Positions 13,757-21,629 of a stretch of 32,705 nt of DNA are shown here, one piece after another. Numbering within the stretch: position 1 is the first letter of the stretch; each line of letters starts with the position of its first letter. A model generated the notes under the pieces. That model had not been told where the DNA came from. It was given only the letters and a program-made list of their open reading frames with translations, and ran no database searches. The stretch comes from Pseudonocardia xinjiangensis (GTDB lineage Bacteria; Actinomycetota; Actinomycetes; Mycobacteriales; Pseudonocardiaceae): positions 1 to 32,705 of the forward strand of contig NZ_JAAXKY010000084.1 in NCBI RefSeq assembly GCF_012911925.1. Direction: 5' to 3'. A program made the position numbers and the translations under genes.

Positions 13757-15001
13757 GTGTCCGATCCGCACGACTGGGCCCCGTCCGTTCCGGCGGTACC
13801 CGACAAGCGCCCCAGCCGCGAGCACGTCCTCGCCGCACTGAAAGCCACCGACGAGGGGGATCCGAACCTCGTCCAGCTGCTCACCCCGGAGGGCGAGCGG
13901 GTGTCCGACCCCCGCTTCGACCACTTCGCGGGCGACGTCGACAGCGCGGCTCTGCAGGAGCTCTACCGCGACATGGTGCTGGTGCGCCGCTTCGACCGCG
14001 AGGCCAACGCGCTGCAGCGGCAGGGGCAGCTGGGCATCTGGGTGCCCCTGCTCGGGCAGGAGGCGGCGCAGATCGGCGCGGGCCGGGCCATGCAGCCCCA
14101 GGACATGGTGTTCCCGTCCTACCGGGAGCACGGGGTGGCGTGGACCAGGGGGATCGACCCCACCGAGCTGCTCGGGATCTTCCGGGGCACCGACCACGGT
14201 GGCTGGGACCCGTTGGCCACCCGCTTCCACCTGTACACGATCGTCATCGGCAACCAGTGCCTCAACGCCACCGGCTACGCGATGGGCCAGCGGTTCGAGG
14301 GCCGGGTCGGGAACGCGGTGGGCGCGGGCGACGACGGCTCGATGAACGAGGCCACCGTCTGCTTCTTCGGCGACGGTGCCACCAGCCAGGGCGACGTCCA
14401 CGAGGGCTTCGTCTGGGCCGCGGTGTACGACGCTCCCGTCGTCTTCTACTGCCAGAACAACCAGTGGGCGATCTCCGAGCCCACCGAACGTCAGTCCAGG
14501 GTGCCGCTCTACAAGCGGGCGGCCGGCTACGGCTTCCCCGGCGTCCGTGTCGACGGCAACGACGTGCTCGCCTGCCTCGCCGTCACCCGCTGGGCGCTGG
14601 AGGAGTGCCGCACCGGCAACGGACCGGTGCTCGTCGAGGCCTTCACCTACCGGATGGACGCGCACACCACCTCCGACGACCCGTCGCGCTACCGGCTGGC
14701 CGACGAGCTCGAGCTGTGGAAGCTCAAGGACCCGATCGAGCGGGTGCGGGTCAACCTGGTGCGCGAGCACGCCGTCGGCCAGGAGTTCTTCGCGGACGTG
14801 CAGGCCGAGTCCGACGCGCTGGCCGCGCGGTTCCGCGAGCACTGCCTGCAGATGCCACCGCCGGCGCCGGACCGGATGTTCGCCAACGTCTACGCGGAGG
14901 GCTCGCCCACGATCGACGCCCAGCGTGCGGAGTACCTCGCCTACCTCGAGTCGTTCGAGCCAGAGGGATCGCTCGCCGGCGCCGGCGGGGAGGGGGTCTG
15001 A
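13757..15001 (+). CDS. bkdA: Branched-chain 2-oxoacid dehydrogenase E1 component, alpha subunit
   Basis: A 414-residue thiamine-diphosphate enzyme subunit. The ThDP-binding motif starts GDGATSQGDVHEG near residue 205 and ends with the paired asparagines in FYCQNNQWAIS. The E1 alpha signatures VPLLGQEAAQIGAG, FPSYREHGVAW and YRMDAHTTSDDPSRYR are all present. It decarboxylates a 2-oxoacid together with the beta subunit. The separate alpha/beta organisation with a short N-terminal arm is that of branched-chain (Val/Leu/Ile-derived) complexes rather than AceE-type pyruvate dehydrogenase. GTG 13757 has AGGAGG 4 bases upstream. It is the first gene of an operon with E1 beta and E2, with a 1-base gap to the next gene. 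Pyruvate as substrate cannot be excluded. Confidence 0.93.
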   Translation: MSDPHDWAPSVPAVPDKRPSREHVLAALKATDEGDPNLVQLLTPEGERVSDPRFDHFAGDVDSAALQELYRDMVLVRRFDREANALQRQGQLGIWVPLLGQEAAQIGAGRAMQPQDMVFPSYREHGVAWTRGIDPTELLGIFRGTDHGGWDPLATRFHLYTIVIGNQCLNATGYAMGQRFEGRVGNAVGAGDDGSMNEATVCFFGDGATSQGDVHEGFVWAAVYDAPVVFYCQNNQWAISEPTERQSRVPLYKRAAGYGFPGVRVDGNDVLACLAVTRWALEECRTGNGPVLVEAFTYRMDAHTTSDDPSRYRLADELELWKLKDPIERVRVNLVREHAVGQEFFADVQAESDALAARFREHCLQMPPPAPDRMFANVYAEGSPTIDAQRAEYLAYLESFEPEGSLAGAGGEGV

Positions 15002-15002
15002 G

Positions 15003-15977
15003 ATGACCGTTCTCACGATGGCCAAGGCACTCAACGACGGTCTGCGCGCGGCGATGGAGCGCGACCCGAAGGTCCTCGTCATGGGCGAGGACGTCGGCAA
15101 ACTGGGCGGGGTCTTCCGGGTCACCGACGGCCTGCAGAAGGACTTCGGCGAGCAGCGGGTGCTCGACACCCCGCTCGCGGAGTCCGGGATCATCGGCACC
15201 GCCGTCGGGCTCGCGATCCGGGGCTTCCGCCCGGTGTGCGAGATCCAGTTCGACGGGTTCGTGTTCCCCGGGTTCGACCAGATCGTCTCGCAGCTCGCGA
15301 AGCTGCACTTCCGCTCGCAGGGCAAGGTGCGGATGCCGGTGGTCGTGCGTATCCCGTTCGGCGGCGGGATCGGCGCTGTCGAGCACCACAGCGAGTCGCC
15401 GGAGTCGCTGTTCGCCCACGTGGCGGGGCTCAAGGTCGTGGCGTGCTCCAACCCGGCCGATGCCTACTGGATGATCCAGCAGGCCATCGACTGCGACGAC
15501 CCGGTCATCTTCTTCGAGCCGAAGCGGCGCTACTGGGAGAAGGCCGAGGTCGACCTGGACGCTGCCCCGCCACCGCTGTTCGCCTCGCGCGTCGCCCGCG
15601 CGGGTTCGACGCTGACGCTCGCGGGTTACGGCCCGGTGCTGCGAACGTGCCTCGAGGCGGCCACGGCCGCCGAGGCCGACGGCCACGACATCGAGGTGAT
15701 CGACCTGCGGGCGCTGTCCCCGCTGGACCTCGGGCCCGTCATCGAGTCGGTGCGCCGCACCGGCCGCCTGGTCGTCGTCTCCGAGGCCCCGTCGGAGGCC
15801 TCGGTCACCGCGGAGGTCGCTGCCAGGGTGCAGGAGCAGTGCTTCCACTCGCTGGAGGCCCCGGTCATCCGGGTCACGGGCTTCGACACGCCGTATCCGC
15901 CGTCGAAATGCGAAGAGGACTACCTCCCCGATCTGGACCGGGTGCTGGACGCCGTCGACCGGTCCCTGGCCTGGTGA
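15003..15977 (+). CDS. bkdB: Branched-chain 2-oxoacid dehydrogenase E1 component, beta subunit
   Basis: A 324-residue transketolase-like beta subunit. It begins MTVLTMAKALNDGLRAAMER and has the family motifs VLVMGEDVGKLGGVFRVT, LDTPLAESGIIGTAVGLA, CEIQFDGFVFPGFDQIVSQ and FFEPKRRYW. The C-terminal transketolase domain includes EVIDLRALSPLD and RVTGFDTPYPP. It forms the active tetramer with the alpha subunit and binds the diphosphate side of the cofactor. ATG follows the alpha stop immediately, and GGGGAGGGGG lies upstream inside the alpha gene. Its last codons overlap the alternative GTG start of E2. No residue loss is visible. Confidence 0.94.
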   Translation: MTVLTMAKALNDGLRAAMERDPKVLVMGEDVGKLGGVFRVTDGLQKDFGEQRVLDTPLAESGIIGTAVGLAIRGFRPVCEIQFDGFVFPGFDQIVSQLAKLHFRSQGKVRMPVVVRIPFGGGIGAVEHHSESPESLFAHVAGLKVVACSNPADAYWMIQQAIDCDDPVIFFEPKRRYWEKAEVDLDAAPPPLFASRVARAGSTLTLAGYGPVLRTCLEAATAAEADGHDIEVIDLRALSPLDLGPVIESVRRTGRLVVVSEAPSEASVTAEVAARVQEQCFHSLEAPVIRVTGFDTPYPPSKCEEDYLPDLDRVLDAVDRSLAW

Positions 15978-15982
15978 CGGGG

Positions 15983-17344
15983 ATGCGTCGCGAGTTCGCC
16001 ATGCCGGACGTCGGCGAGGGGCTGACGGAGGCCGAGGTCGTCACCTGGCACGTCGCGCCCGGTGACACCGTCACCGTCAACCAGGTGATCGTCGAGATCG
16101 AGACGGCCAAGGCGGCGGTCGAGCTGCCCTGTCCCTATGCCGGAACGGTCGGGGAGCTGCTGGTCGAGCCGGGCCGCACCGTGCCCGTCGGAGCCCCGAT
16201 CATCGCGATCGAGACGGCGGAGGCGGCGCCCGCGCAGGCGGCGCCCGCCGACGAGGCCGGCGCCAAGATCGGGGAGGCGGGCAAGGACGGCCGCATCGCC
16301 ACCCTGGTCGGTTACGGGCCCCGGCCGGGTTCGGTGCAGCGGCGTGCCCGTCGTTCGCCGTCGGCTCCTCCCGCCGCACCGCCACCGGCCGTGCCGAACG
16401 GACGCCACGTCCGGCCGGACCTCCCGGACCGGGGCTCGCCCGTTGCGGCCGAGAGCCCGGCAGCGGGCCCGGTGCCGCTCGCCAAGCCGCCGGTACGCAA
16501 GCTCGCCAAGGATCTCGGGATCGACCTGCGGTCGCTCACCGGTTCCGGGGCGGGCGGCGTGATCACGCGGGAGGACGTGGAGGCGGCCGCGGCCACGTCC
16601 GCCGTCGAGCCCGCGCCGCCGGCGTCGCCCGCCGCGCCCACGGTGGGCGGGGTGCGGCGCGAGCCGATCCGCGGGGTCCGCCGGGCCACGGCGGCGGCCA
16701 TGGTGAGCAGCGCGTTCACCGCGCCGCACGTCACGGAGTTCCTCGCCGTCGACGTCACCGAGACGATGGCCCTGCGCGACCGGCTCCGCGGCACGCGGGA
16801 GTACGCCGAGGTCAAGCTGACGCCTCTCGCGTTCGTCGCGAAGGCGGTGTGCCTCGCGGCGAGGCGCACCCCGGAGGTCAACGCCTCCTGGGACGAGGCG
16901 GCAGGCGAGATCGTCTACTACGACCGGGTGCAGCTCGGGATCGCGGCGGCCACTCCACGAGGGCTGATCGTCCCGAAGGTCCGGGACGCCGACACGCTCA
17001 CCCTGCGGGAGCTGGCCGCGGCGCTGGGCGAGCTCACCGCCACGGCACGGTCGGGCCGGACCCCACCCGCCGACCTCGTGGGCGGCACCTTCACGATCAC
17101 GAACGTCGGCGTCTTCGGGGTCGACACCGGCACCCCGATCCTCAACCCGGGGGAGGCGGCGATCCTCGCCGTGGGCGCCATCAAACCCTCGCCGTGGGTG
17201 GTGGACGGTGAGCTGGCGGTCCGCACGGTGTGCCAGCTCGCGCTGTCGTTCGACCACCGGCTGGTCGACGGCGAGCAGGGCTCCCGGTTCCTCGCCGACA
17301 TCGGTGCGTTGCTCACCGATCCGGGGCTCGCCCTCACCTGGTGA
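15983..17344 (+). CDS. bkdC: Dihydrolipoamide acyltransferase (E2) of the 2-oxoacid dehydrogenase complex
   Basis: A 453-residue E2 core protein with one N-terminal lipoyl domain (FAMPDVGEGLTEAEVVTWHV, lipoylated lysine in EIETAKAAVE at about residue 43). A Pro/Ala-rich linker follows, then a peripheral-subunit-binding domain at about 168-200 (VRKLAKDLGIDLRSLTGSG). The C-terminal acyltransferase domain contains SFDHRLVDG, with the catalytic histidine near 425. It transfers the acyl group from the lipoyl arm to CoA. ATG 15983 has GACGGGG just upstream; GTG 15974, overlapping the E1 beta stop, is an equally possible start. No E3 (lipoamide dehydrogenase) gene follows, so E3 must be shared from elsewhere. 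A hairpin terminator lies directly after the stop. Confidence 0.93.
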   Translation: MRREFAMPDVGEGLTEAEVVTWHVAPGDTVTVNQVIVEIETAKAAVELPCPYAGTVGELLVEPGRTVPVGAPIIAIETAEAAPAQAAPADEAGAKIGEAGKDGRIATLVGYGPRPGSVQRRARRSPSAPPAAPPPAVPNGRHVRPDLPDRGSPVAAESPAAGPVPLAKPPVRKLAKDLGIDLRSLTGSGAGGVITREDVEAAAATSAVEPAPPASPAAPTVGGVRREPIRGVRRATAAAMVSSAFTAPHVTEFLAVDVTETMALRDRLRGTREYAEVKLTPLAFVAKAVCLAARRTPEVNASWDEAAGEIVYYDRVQLGIAAATPRGLIVPKVRDADTLTLRELAAALGELTATARSGRTPPADLVGGTFTITNVGVFGVDTGTPILNPGEAAILAVGAIKPSPWVVDGELAVRTVCQLALSFDHRLVDGEQGSRFLADIGALLTDPGLALTW

Positions 17345-17352
17345 GGCACCTG

Positions 17353-17383
17353 CCTGGCGGCGGGGACGGGCTCCGCCGCCAGG
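17353..17383. terminator. Hairpin terminator after the 2-oxoacid dehydrogenase operon
   Basis: CCTGGCGGCGG (17353-17363) and CCGCCGCCAGG (17373-17383) form a perfect 11-bp stem with a 9-base loop, starting 9 bases after the E2 stop. No U-run follows. The position makes it the probable end of the operon. Confidence 0.7.
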
Positions 17384-17442
17384 TGACCGATCCGTGACCA
17401 CGAGTTCGGGAGCACACAGGCCGTCTCGTGCGTTACTGGTGT

Positions 17443-17922
17443 ATGGCGTTCGTCCTTCTGTACCTCGTCGTCGAGATCGTCGCGCTGGTCGCGCTCGGAT
17501 CCGTGATCGGGTTGGGCTGGACGCTCCTCGTCCTGCTGGCCGGATCGATCCTCGGCCTGTGGCTGGCCCGCCGGGAGGGACTGCGCGCCGCGCAGGCGAT
17601 CGGCGAGGCCGTCACCAACAGGCGGGTGCCCACCGCGGAGGTCACCGACGGCATGCTGGTCGCCGCGGGAGGCGTGCTGTTGTTCGTCCCGGGCCTGGTC
17701 ACCGACGTGGCCGGGCTGCTTCTCCTGCTGCCGCCCACGCGGTCGCTGGTGCGCGGGAGGCTCATCCGTGCGGCTGAGCGGCGCGCGCCCGGGCTGCGGA
17801 CGGCTCGCATCCGCGAGCGGGGGCCGGTCGTGGACGGCGAGGTGGTCGAGGAGCACCGCCCCGCTGACGGGCCACTGGTGATCGAGGGCCGGACCGTGCC
17901 GGGGCCGGGCGAGCCGCGCTAA
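17443..17922 (+). CDS. fxsA: FxsA-family inner-membrane protein
   Basis: A 159-residue protein matching FxsA. The first helix is FVLLYLVVEIVALVALG, then IGLGWTLLVLLAGSILGLWLARREG, then the signature GMLVAAGGVLLFVPGLVTDVAGLLLLLPPTRSL spans a further helical pair. A charged cytoplasmic tail from about residue 105 is rich in Arg and Glu. E. coli FxsA suppresses F-plasmid exclusion of phage T7, but the cellular role is not known. ATG 17443 puts only a few residues before the first helix, as in relatives; GTG 17428 is an in-frame alternative. Its stop overlaps the stop of the convergent gene by three bases. Confidence 0.85.
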   Translation: MAFVLLYLVVEIVALVALGSVIGLGWTLLVLLAGSILGLWLARREGLRAAQAIGEAVTNRRVPTAEVTDGMLVAAGGVLLFVPGLVTDVAGLLLLLPPTRSLVRGRLIRAAERRAPGLRTARIRERGPVVDGEVVEEHRPADGPLVIEGRTVPGPGEPR

Positions 17923-18482
17923 CCGGCGCGGCCCGTCCACTCGGGCTCGACGCGCGCCCAGTCGTCGGCCCACTGCCGGGCGTCCAGGGCGTCGAGCCGG
18001 GCGCGGCACAGGACGGCGCAGAGAGCGAGCACGGCCCAGCAGGCGAGCAGCGTGCTGAGCCCTGCTGTCAGTCCGGTCACGCGGGAGTCGGCGATCCGGG
18101 TGCGTGCGTCGACCACCTCGCCGGCGGCGTCGATCGCCACGGTGATCATCGCGCCCTGGGGTAGCCCGGCGTCCACGCGGAGCGAGCCGGTGCGGAGAAG
18201 GCCGCCGCTCGTGGTCCACCGGGCCCGGGTGGCGAGGGTGGGATTCAGCATCGCCGCCTCCGGCAGCGGCGAGGGTTCGAGCAGCTCGGCCTCTGCGAGC
18301 GTCGTGCCGGGAGGGGCGGTGGTGACCTCGTGCCCGCTCGCCGCCGCACCGACCAGCACGGCGACGCCGATCGCCAGCGCGCCGAGCACGAGCTGGGCTC
18401 GGCGCAGCGCTTGACGTGCACGATCGGTGGCACGGAGGAGGGACGGACCGGGGTCGTCGTCACGCGGCGTGGGAACATCCAC
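17919..18482 (-). CDS. Rv1733c-like two-helix membrane protein
   Basis: A 187-residue protein. A cytoplasmic N-terminus with RARQALRRAQ leads into helix 1 (LVLGALAIGVAVLVGAAASG). An extracytoplasmic domain of about 90 residues has the motif RARWTTSGGLLRTGSLRVDAGLPQG in shortened form. Helix 2 (GLSTLLACWAVLALCAVLC) and a short basic tail follow, including WADDWARVEPEWTGR. This matches the actinobacterial Rv1733c-type family, for which no biochemical function is known. The start is GTG 18480-18482, preceded by GAGG at a short distance. Its stop (TAG, complement of 17919-17921) overlaps the FxsA stop. It lies 67 bases downstream of the SIMPL gene on the same strand and may be co-transcribed. Confidence 0.75.
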   Translation of the reverse strand: MDVPTPRDDDPGPSLLRATDRARQALRRAQLVLGALAIGVAVLVGAAASGHEVTTAPPGTTLAEAELLEPSPLPEAAMLNPTLATRARWTTSGGLLRTGSLRVDAGLPQGAMITVAIDAAGEVVDARTRIADSRVTGLTAGLSTLLACWAVLALCAVLCRARLDALDARQWADDWARVEPEWTGRAG

Positions 18483-18549
18483 AGCCTCATTGTCGGGTAT
18501 CCACCCGTTCGGCCGTCAACGCCACCCGGTAGTGGCGTCGCGTTCCACG

Positions 18550-19176
18550 TCAGGTGAGGAGCGTCCAGCTGGCGACGCACCGTGCGGTCACCCGCACCGG
18601 CTCGGGTTCCAGGCCGAGCTCGCGGACGTCCGGACCGCCCGACTCCCGGGCTGCCAGCGCGACGTGACCGCCGTGCGAGGGCGCATCGGACAGCCTGCGC
18701 AGCGCGCCCAGCCGCCCGTTCAGCGCCGTCGCATACCCCTCGGCCCGCTGCCGGGCGTCCTCGACCGCGCGGCGCTGGGCCTCGCGCTGCGCGGCCGCGG
18801 GATCGGCCAGCGCCCAGCGCGGGCCGTGCAGACCGGTCGGCTCGGCGCCGACGAGGGCCGAGAGCACCTCCTCCAGCGCGGCGGTGTCGGTCAGCATGAG
18901 AGCGATGTCCTCTCCCGCCCGGCAGCCCACCACCCGGTCGCCCTGCCATTCGTTGTGCACCCAGAACTGCCGGTTGCGGACGACGAGCCCCGGCAGCTCC
19001 AGTGCCGGCCCGGCGGCGGCGACCCGGCGCCCGAGCTCGCGGACCGCGTCGGCCCGGTTCTCCGCGAACCCGGTGAAGCTCACGTCCAGCTCGGCCCGGT
19101 CGCCCAGCTGCTCGTGATGCCCGGTCCCCTCGGTCACGATCTCCGGGGAGTGCGGGTCGATCGGAGTCTCGGTCAC
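18550..19176 (-). CDS. SIMPL (DUF541) domain protein
   Basis: A 208-residue protein. It starts EIVTEGTGHHEQLGDRAELDVSFTGFAENRADAVREL, the first beta strand and helix of the SIMPL domain. RAGEDIALMLTDTAALEEVLSALV follows, then the helix AAQREAQRRAVEDARQRAEGYATALNGRLG, which is the most conserved part of the family. It ends in a beta strand (VRVTARCVASWTLL). Many relatives are exported, but here no signal peptide or membrane helix is visible, so it is probably cytoplasmic. GTG 19174-19176 is the start and lacks a clear Shine-Dalgarno sequence. It is divergent from the DUF1206 gene, with 99 bases between starts. The function is unknown. Confidence 0.8.
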   Translation of the reverse strand: MTETPIDPHSPEIVTEGTGHHEQLGDRAELDVSFTGFAENRADAVRELGRRVAAAGPALELPGLVVRNRQFWVHNEWQGDRVVGCRAGEDIALMLTDTAALEEVLSALVGAEPTGLHGPRWALADPAAAQREAQRRAVEDARQRAEGYATALNGRLGALRRLSDAPSHGGHVALAARESGGPDVRELGLEPEPVRVTARCVASWTLLT

Positions 19177-19275
19177 GACCGTCAGGAAACCAGATCGGGT
19201 TGTATCAGCTCATCTAGCAACTGAGCGAGAATGCGTGAGAGTGTGCGATCAACACCGGCGGGATACTGAGATCCC

Positions 19276-20106
19276 ATGTCTGGTCCCGGCGAACGCCTGC
19301 GCACTCTGGTCCACGAAGGCCGGTCGGACGCGCCTGGCCGGTTCGTGGACGTCCTCGGCCGGATCGGGTTGGTCGGGTACGGGGTGGTGCACCTGCTCGT
19401 GGCGTGGCTCGCGCTGCAGATCGCGTTCGGCGTGCCGGACGTCCCGGCCGACGCGGAGGGTGCCGTCGGGACGATCGCCCGCACCCCGGGCGGGTCGCTC
19501 GCACTCTGGGTGGCCGCCGTGGGGCTCATCGCGTTCGCGGTATGGCAGGTCACGGCCGCCGCGGTGGGTTTCAGGTGGGTGGACGGGAACGAGCGCGTGC
19601 GCAAGCGCGTGGGTGCGGTCGCCAAGGCGATCGCCATGTCGTCGCTCGCCGTGCTGATCGTCGACTACCTGCTCGACGTGGGCTCCTCCGGCACCACCGC
19701 GCAGACGCTGGCGGCCGGGGTGCTCGCGCTCCCGGCCGGGCGGCTGCTGCTGGGGCTCGGCGCGGGCACGATACTGGTGATCGCGGGCGCGATGATCTAC
19801 ACGGGGGTGCGGCGCACGTTCATGGGTGATCTGGAGGTGCGCCACCTCGGTCCGCTCGCCCGGCGGGTGATCGAGCTCGTCGGAGCGGCCGGGCACCTGG
19901 CGCGCGCACTCGCGCTGGGCGTCGTCGGGGTGCTCGCCGGCAGCGCCGCCCTGTTCGCCGACCCGGCGCGGGCGGGTGGGCTCGACGCCGCGCTCCGCAC
20001 CCTGAGCGCCACGGCGCTCGGTTCGTCGTTGCTGGTGGTGGTGGCCGTCGGCTTCGCCGCATTCGGCCTGTTCTGTCTGGCCGACGCCGCGACCCGGCGC
20101 GCTTGA
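19276..20106 (+). CDS. DUF1206 six-helix membrane protein
   Basis: A 276-residue membrane protein built from three related two-helix units, as in DUF1206. Each unit begins with a phrase like LGRIGLVGYGVVHLLVAWLAL, RVGAVAKAIAMSSLAVLIVDYLL or IELVGAAGHLARALALGVVGVLAG. Each ends in a second helix such as LALWVAAVGLIAFAVWQVTAA. The N-terminal 30 residues are charged and cytoplasmic. The ATG at 19276 lies behind a small inverted repeat (GGGAT/ATCCC) and has no strong Shine-Dalgarno sequence. A hairpin starts 18 bases after the stop. Function is unknown; the family is widespread in actinobacteria and some cyanobacteria. Confidence 0.85.
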   Translation: MSGPGERLRTLVHEGRSDAPGRFVDVLGRIGLVGYGVVHLLVAWLALQIAFGVPDVPADAEGAVGTIARTPGGSLALWVAAVGLIAFAVWQVTAAAVGFRWVDGNERVRKRVGAVAKAIAMSSLAVLIVDYLLDVGSSGTTAQTLAAGVLALPAGRLLLGLGAGTILVIAGAMIYTGVRRTFMGDLEVRHLGPLARRVIELVGAAGHLARALALGVVGVLAGSAALFADPARAGGLDAALRTLSATALGSSLLVVVAVGFAAFGLFCLADAATRRA

Positions 20107-20123
20107 TCAGGCTCTCTATCTGA

Positions 20124-20143
20124 TTCTCGGATTTCTCCGAGAA
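20124..20143. terminator. Small hairpin after the DUF1206 gene
   Basis: TTCTCGGA (20124-20131) pairs perfectly with TCCGAGAA (20136-20143), with the loop TTTC. It begins 18 bases after the DUF1206 stop and about 90 bases before the AAA ATPase start. A weak terminator is likely, but it could instead be an operator for the downstream gene. Confidence 0.45.
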
Positions 20144-20218
20144 AGCTGGATACACTCCGATCCGCGACACGCCATCGTGGTTGCTAGCCGCCTCTACGGC
20201 GCAGGCAAGAATCGCCGA

Positions 20219-20224
20219 TACCGT
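20219..20224 (+). promoter_or_regulatory. Candidate -10 element TACCGT of a leaderless promoter (AAA ATPase)
   Basis: TACCGT fits TANNNT and ends 7 bases before the GTG at 20232, which has no Shine-Dalgarno sequence. The spacing fits initiation at the start codon itself. The same arrangement occurs at 528-533 and 21617-21622. Confidence 0.4.
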
Positions 20225-20231
20225 CCGATGC

Positions 20232-21422
20232 GTGGATCCCGTGCGCAACCCGTTCGCCCCCGGCGCCGGCCAGCGCCCTCCCGAGCTCGCCGGCCGCGAC
20301 CGGGAGGTCGACGCGTTCGAGATCGTGCTCGAACGGGTCTCCCGGGGGCGGCCCGAGCGCAGCCTGGTGCTCACCGGCCTGCGCGGCGTCGGGAAGACGG
20401 TGCTGCTCGGTGAGCTCCGCTCGATGGCCGTCCGGGCCGGCTGGGGCGCAGGCAAGATCGAGGCCCGCCCGGAGGCCGACCTGCGCAGGCCGCTCTCGGC
20501 GGCCCTGCACCGGGCGATCCGCGATCTCGCCGTGCGGCACCGCGCTCCCGACCGGGTGGACGAGGTGCTGGGCATCCTCAAGGCGTTCGCCCTGCGCTCC
20601 GCGCCGGACGGGGCGAAGCTGCGCGACCGCTGGCAACCCGGCATCGACGTGCCCGTGAAGGCGGGACGCGCCGACTCCGGGGACATCGAGATCGACCTCG
20701 TCGAGCTGTTCACCGAGGTGGCCGAGCTGGCGGCGGACGTCGGCACGGGCGTGGCGATCCTCATCGACGAGATGCAGGACCTGCGCCCCGACGACATCTC
20801 GGCGCTGTGCGCGGCCTGCCACGAGCTCTCCCAGTCGCGGGCTCCGCTCGTGGTGGTGGGCGCCGGGCTGCCGCACCTGCCCGCCGTGCTCTCGGCGTCC
20901 AAGTCCTACTCCGAGCGCCTGTTCAAGTACGTCCGGATCGGCCAGCTCGACCGGCCGGACGCCGACTTCGCGTTGCTCGCGCCCGCCGAGCGGGAGGACG
21001 CCTCGTTCGATCACGAGGCCCTCGACGCTCTCTTCGAGGCCTCGAGCGGCTACCCCTACTTCGTCCAGGCGTACGGGAAGGCGGCGTGGGACGCGGCACC
21101 GCGCAGCCCGATCAGCGCGGCCGACGTCAAGCTGGCGGCCCCGGAGGCCGAGGCCGAGCTCGCGGTGGGGTTCTTCGGCTCCCGCTACGAGCGGGCCACC
21201 CCGGCCGAACGGGAGTACCTGCGTGCCATGGCCGAGCTCACCGAGGGCCGCGACGAGCCCGTGGGGACGGCCGGGATCGCCGACCACCTCGCGCGCCGCG
21301 CCTCGTCGCTCTCACCCGCTCGGGACAGCCTGCTCAAGAAGGGGCTGGTGTTCTCGGCGCAGCGTGGTCAGATCGCGTTCACGGTGCCCCACTTCGGCCG
21401 CTACCTCCTCACCCAAGCGTGA
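20232..21422 (+). CDS. Stand-alone AAA+ (AAA_16/ORC-like) ATPase
   Basis: A 396-residue ATPase starting VDPVRNPFAPGAGQRPPELAGRD. It has a Walker A (GLRGVGKTVLL) near residue 48, a Walker B (VAILIDEMQDL) near residue 175, a sensor-like APLVVVGAGLPHLP and an arginine-rich FKYVRIGQL. A C-terminal winged-helix-like part follows (SPARDSLLKKGLVFSAQRGQIAFTVPHFGRYL), resembling ORC/Cdc6-type and NTPase-helix-turn-helix proteins. This type is common as a single gene in actinobacteria and has no assigned role. GTG 20232 is supported by the -10-like TACCGT 7 bases upstream; GTG 20241 and the longer frame from 20181 are alternatives. Immediately downstream is a terminator, so it is monocistronic. It is not a known defence ATPase by any motif I can see. 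Confidence 0.82.
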   Translation: MDPVRNPFAPGAGQRPPELAGRDREVDAFEIVLERVSRGRPERSLVLTGLRGVGKTVLLGELRSMAVRAGWGAGKIEARPEADLRRPLSAALHRAIRDLAVRHRAPDRVDEVLGILKAFALRSAPDGAKLRDRWQPGIDVPVKAGRADSGDIEIDLVELFTEVAELAADVGTGVAILIDEMQDLRPDDISALCAACHELSQSRAPLVVVGAGLPHLPAVLSASKSYSERLFKYVRIGQLDRPDADFALLAPAEREDASFDHEALDALFEASSGYPYFVQAYGKAAWDAAPRSPISAADVKLAAPEAEAELAVGFFGSRYERATPAEREYLRAMAELTEGRDEPVGTAGIADHLARRASSLSPARDSLLKKGLVFSAQRGQIAFTVPHFGRYLLTQA

Positions 21423-21505
21423 CGCCGGTAACCCGATCGGGTGAACGCGGTGGTTCTTGTCCGTTGAAGTAACGGACTGCGCCTTTCGTTCGATTGCCTG
21501 TACAG

Positions 21506-21548
21506 CCCCGTGGTGCTGTCGGACCCCCGACCTGACAGCGCCGCGGGG
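21506..21548 (+). terminator. Hairpin terminator after the AAA ATPase gene
   Basis: CCCCGTGGTGCTGTC (21506-21520) pairs with GACAGCGCCGCGGGG (21534-21548) over 15 positions, including two G-T wobbles, with a 13-base loop. It is followed by the pyrimidine-rich TCTTCTCGTTCC. It starts 83 bases after the stop. Confidence 0.7.
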
Positions 21549-21616
21549 TCTTCTCGTTCCCGGGGCGCGACCGGGCGAGCTGTGAGGTCAGCGATAAGGG
21601 CGCCTGGTGAAGGTCG

Positions 21617-21622
21617 TACCAT
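21617..21622 (+). promoter_or_regulatory. Candidate -10 element TACCAT of a leaderless promoter (GroES-like gene)
   Basis: TACCAT fits TANNNT and ends 7 bases before GTG 21630. The nearest AAGG is about 16 bases upstream of the start, too far for a normal Shine-Dalgarno site. I see no HspR- or HrcA-type operator here, which is of interest for a GroES relative. Confidence 0.4.
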
Positions 21623-21629
21623 CTGGCCG

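Noticed and set aside
16918..18219. A minus-strand frame of 433 codons over E2 and fxsA
   Set aside because: It crosses two clearly coding plus-strand genes and contains no domain.
21423..21629. Possible tRNA or small RNA in the gap before the GroES-like gene
   Set aside because: There is no cloverleaf or T-loop sequence; the structure present is a simple terminator hairpin.
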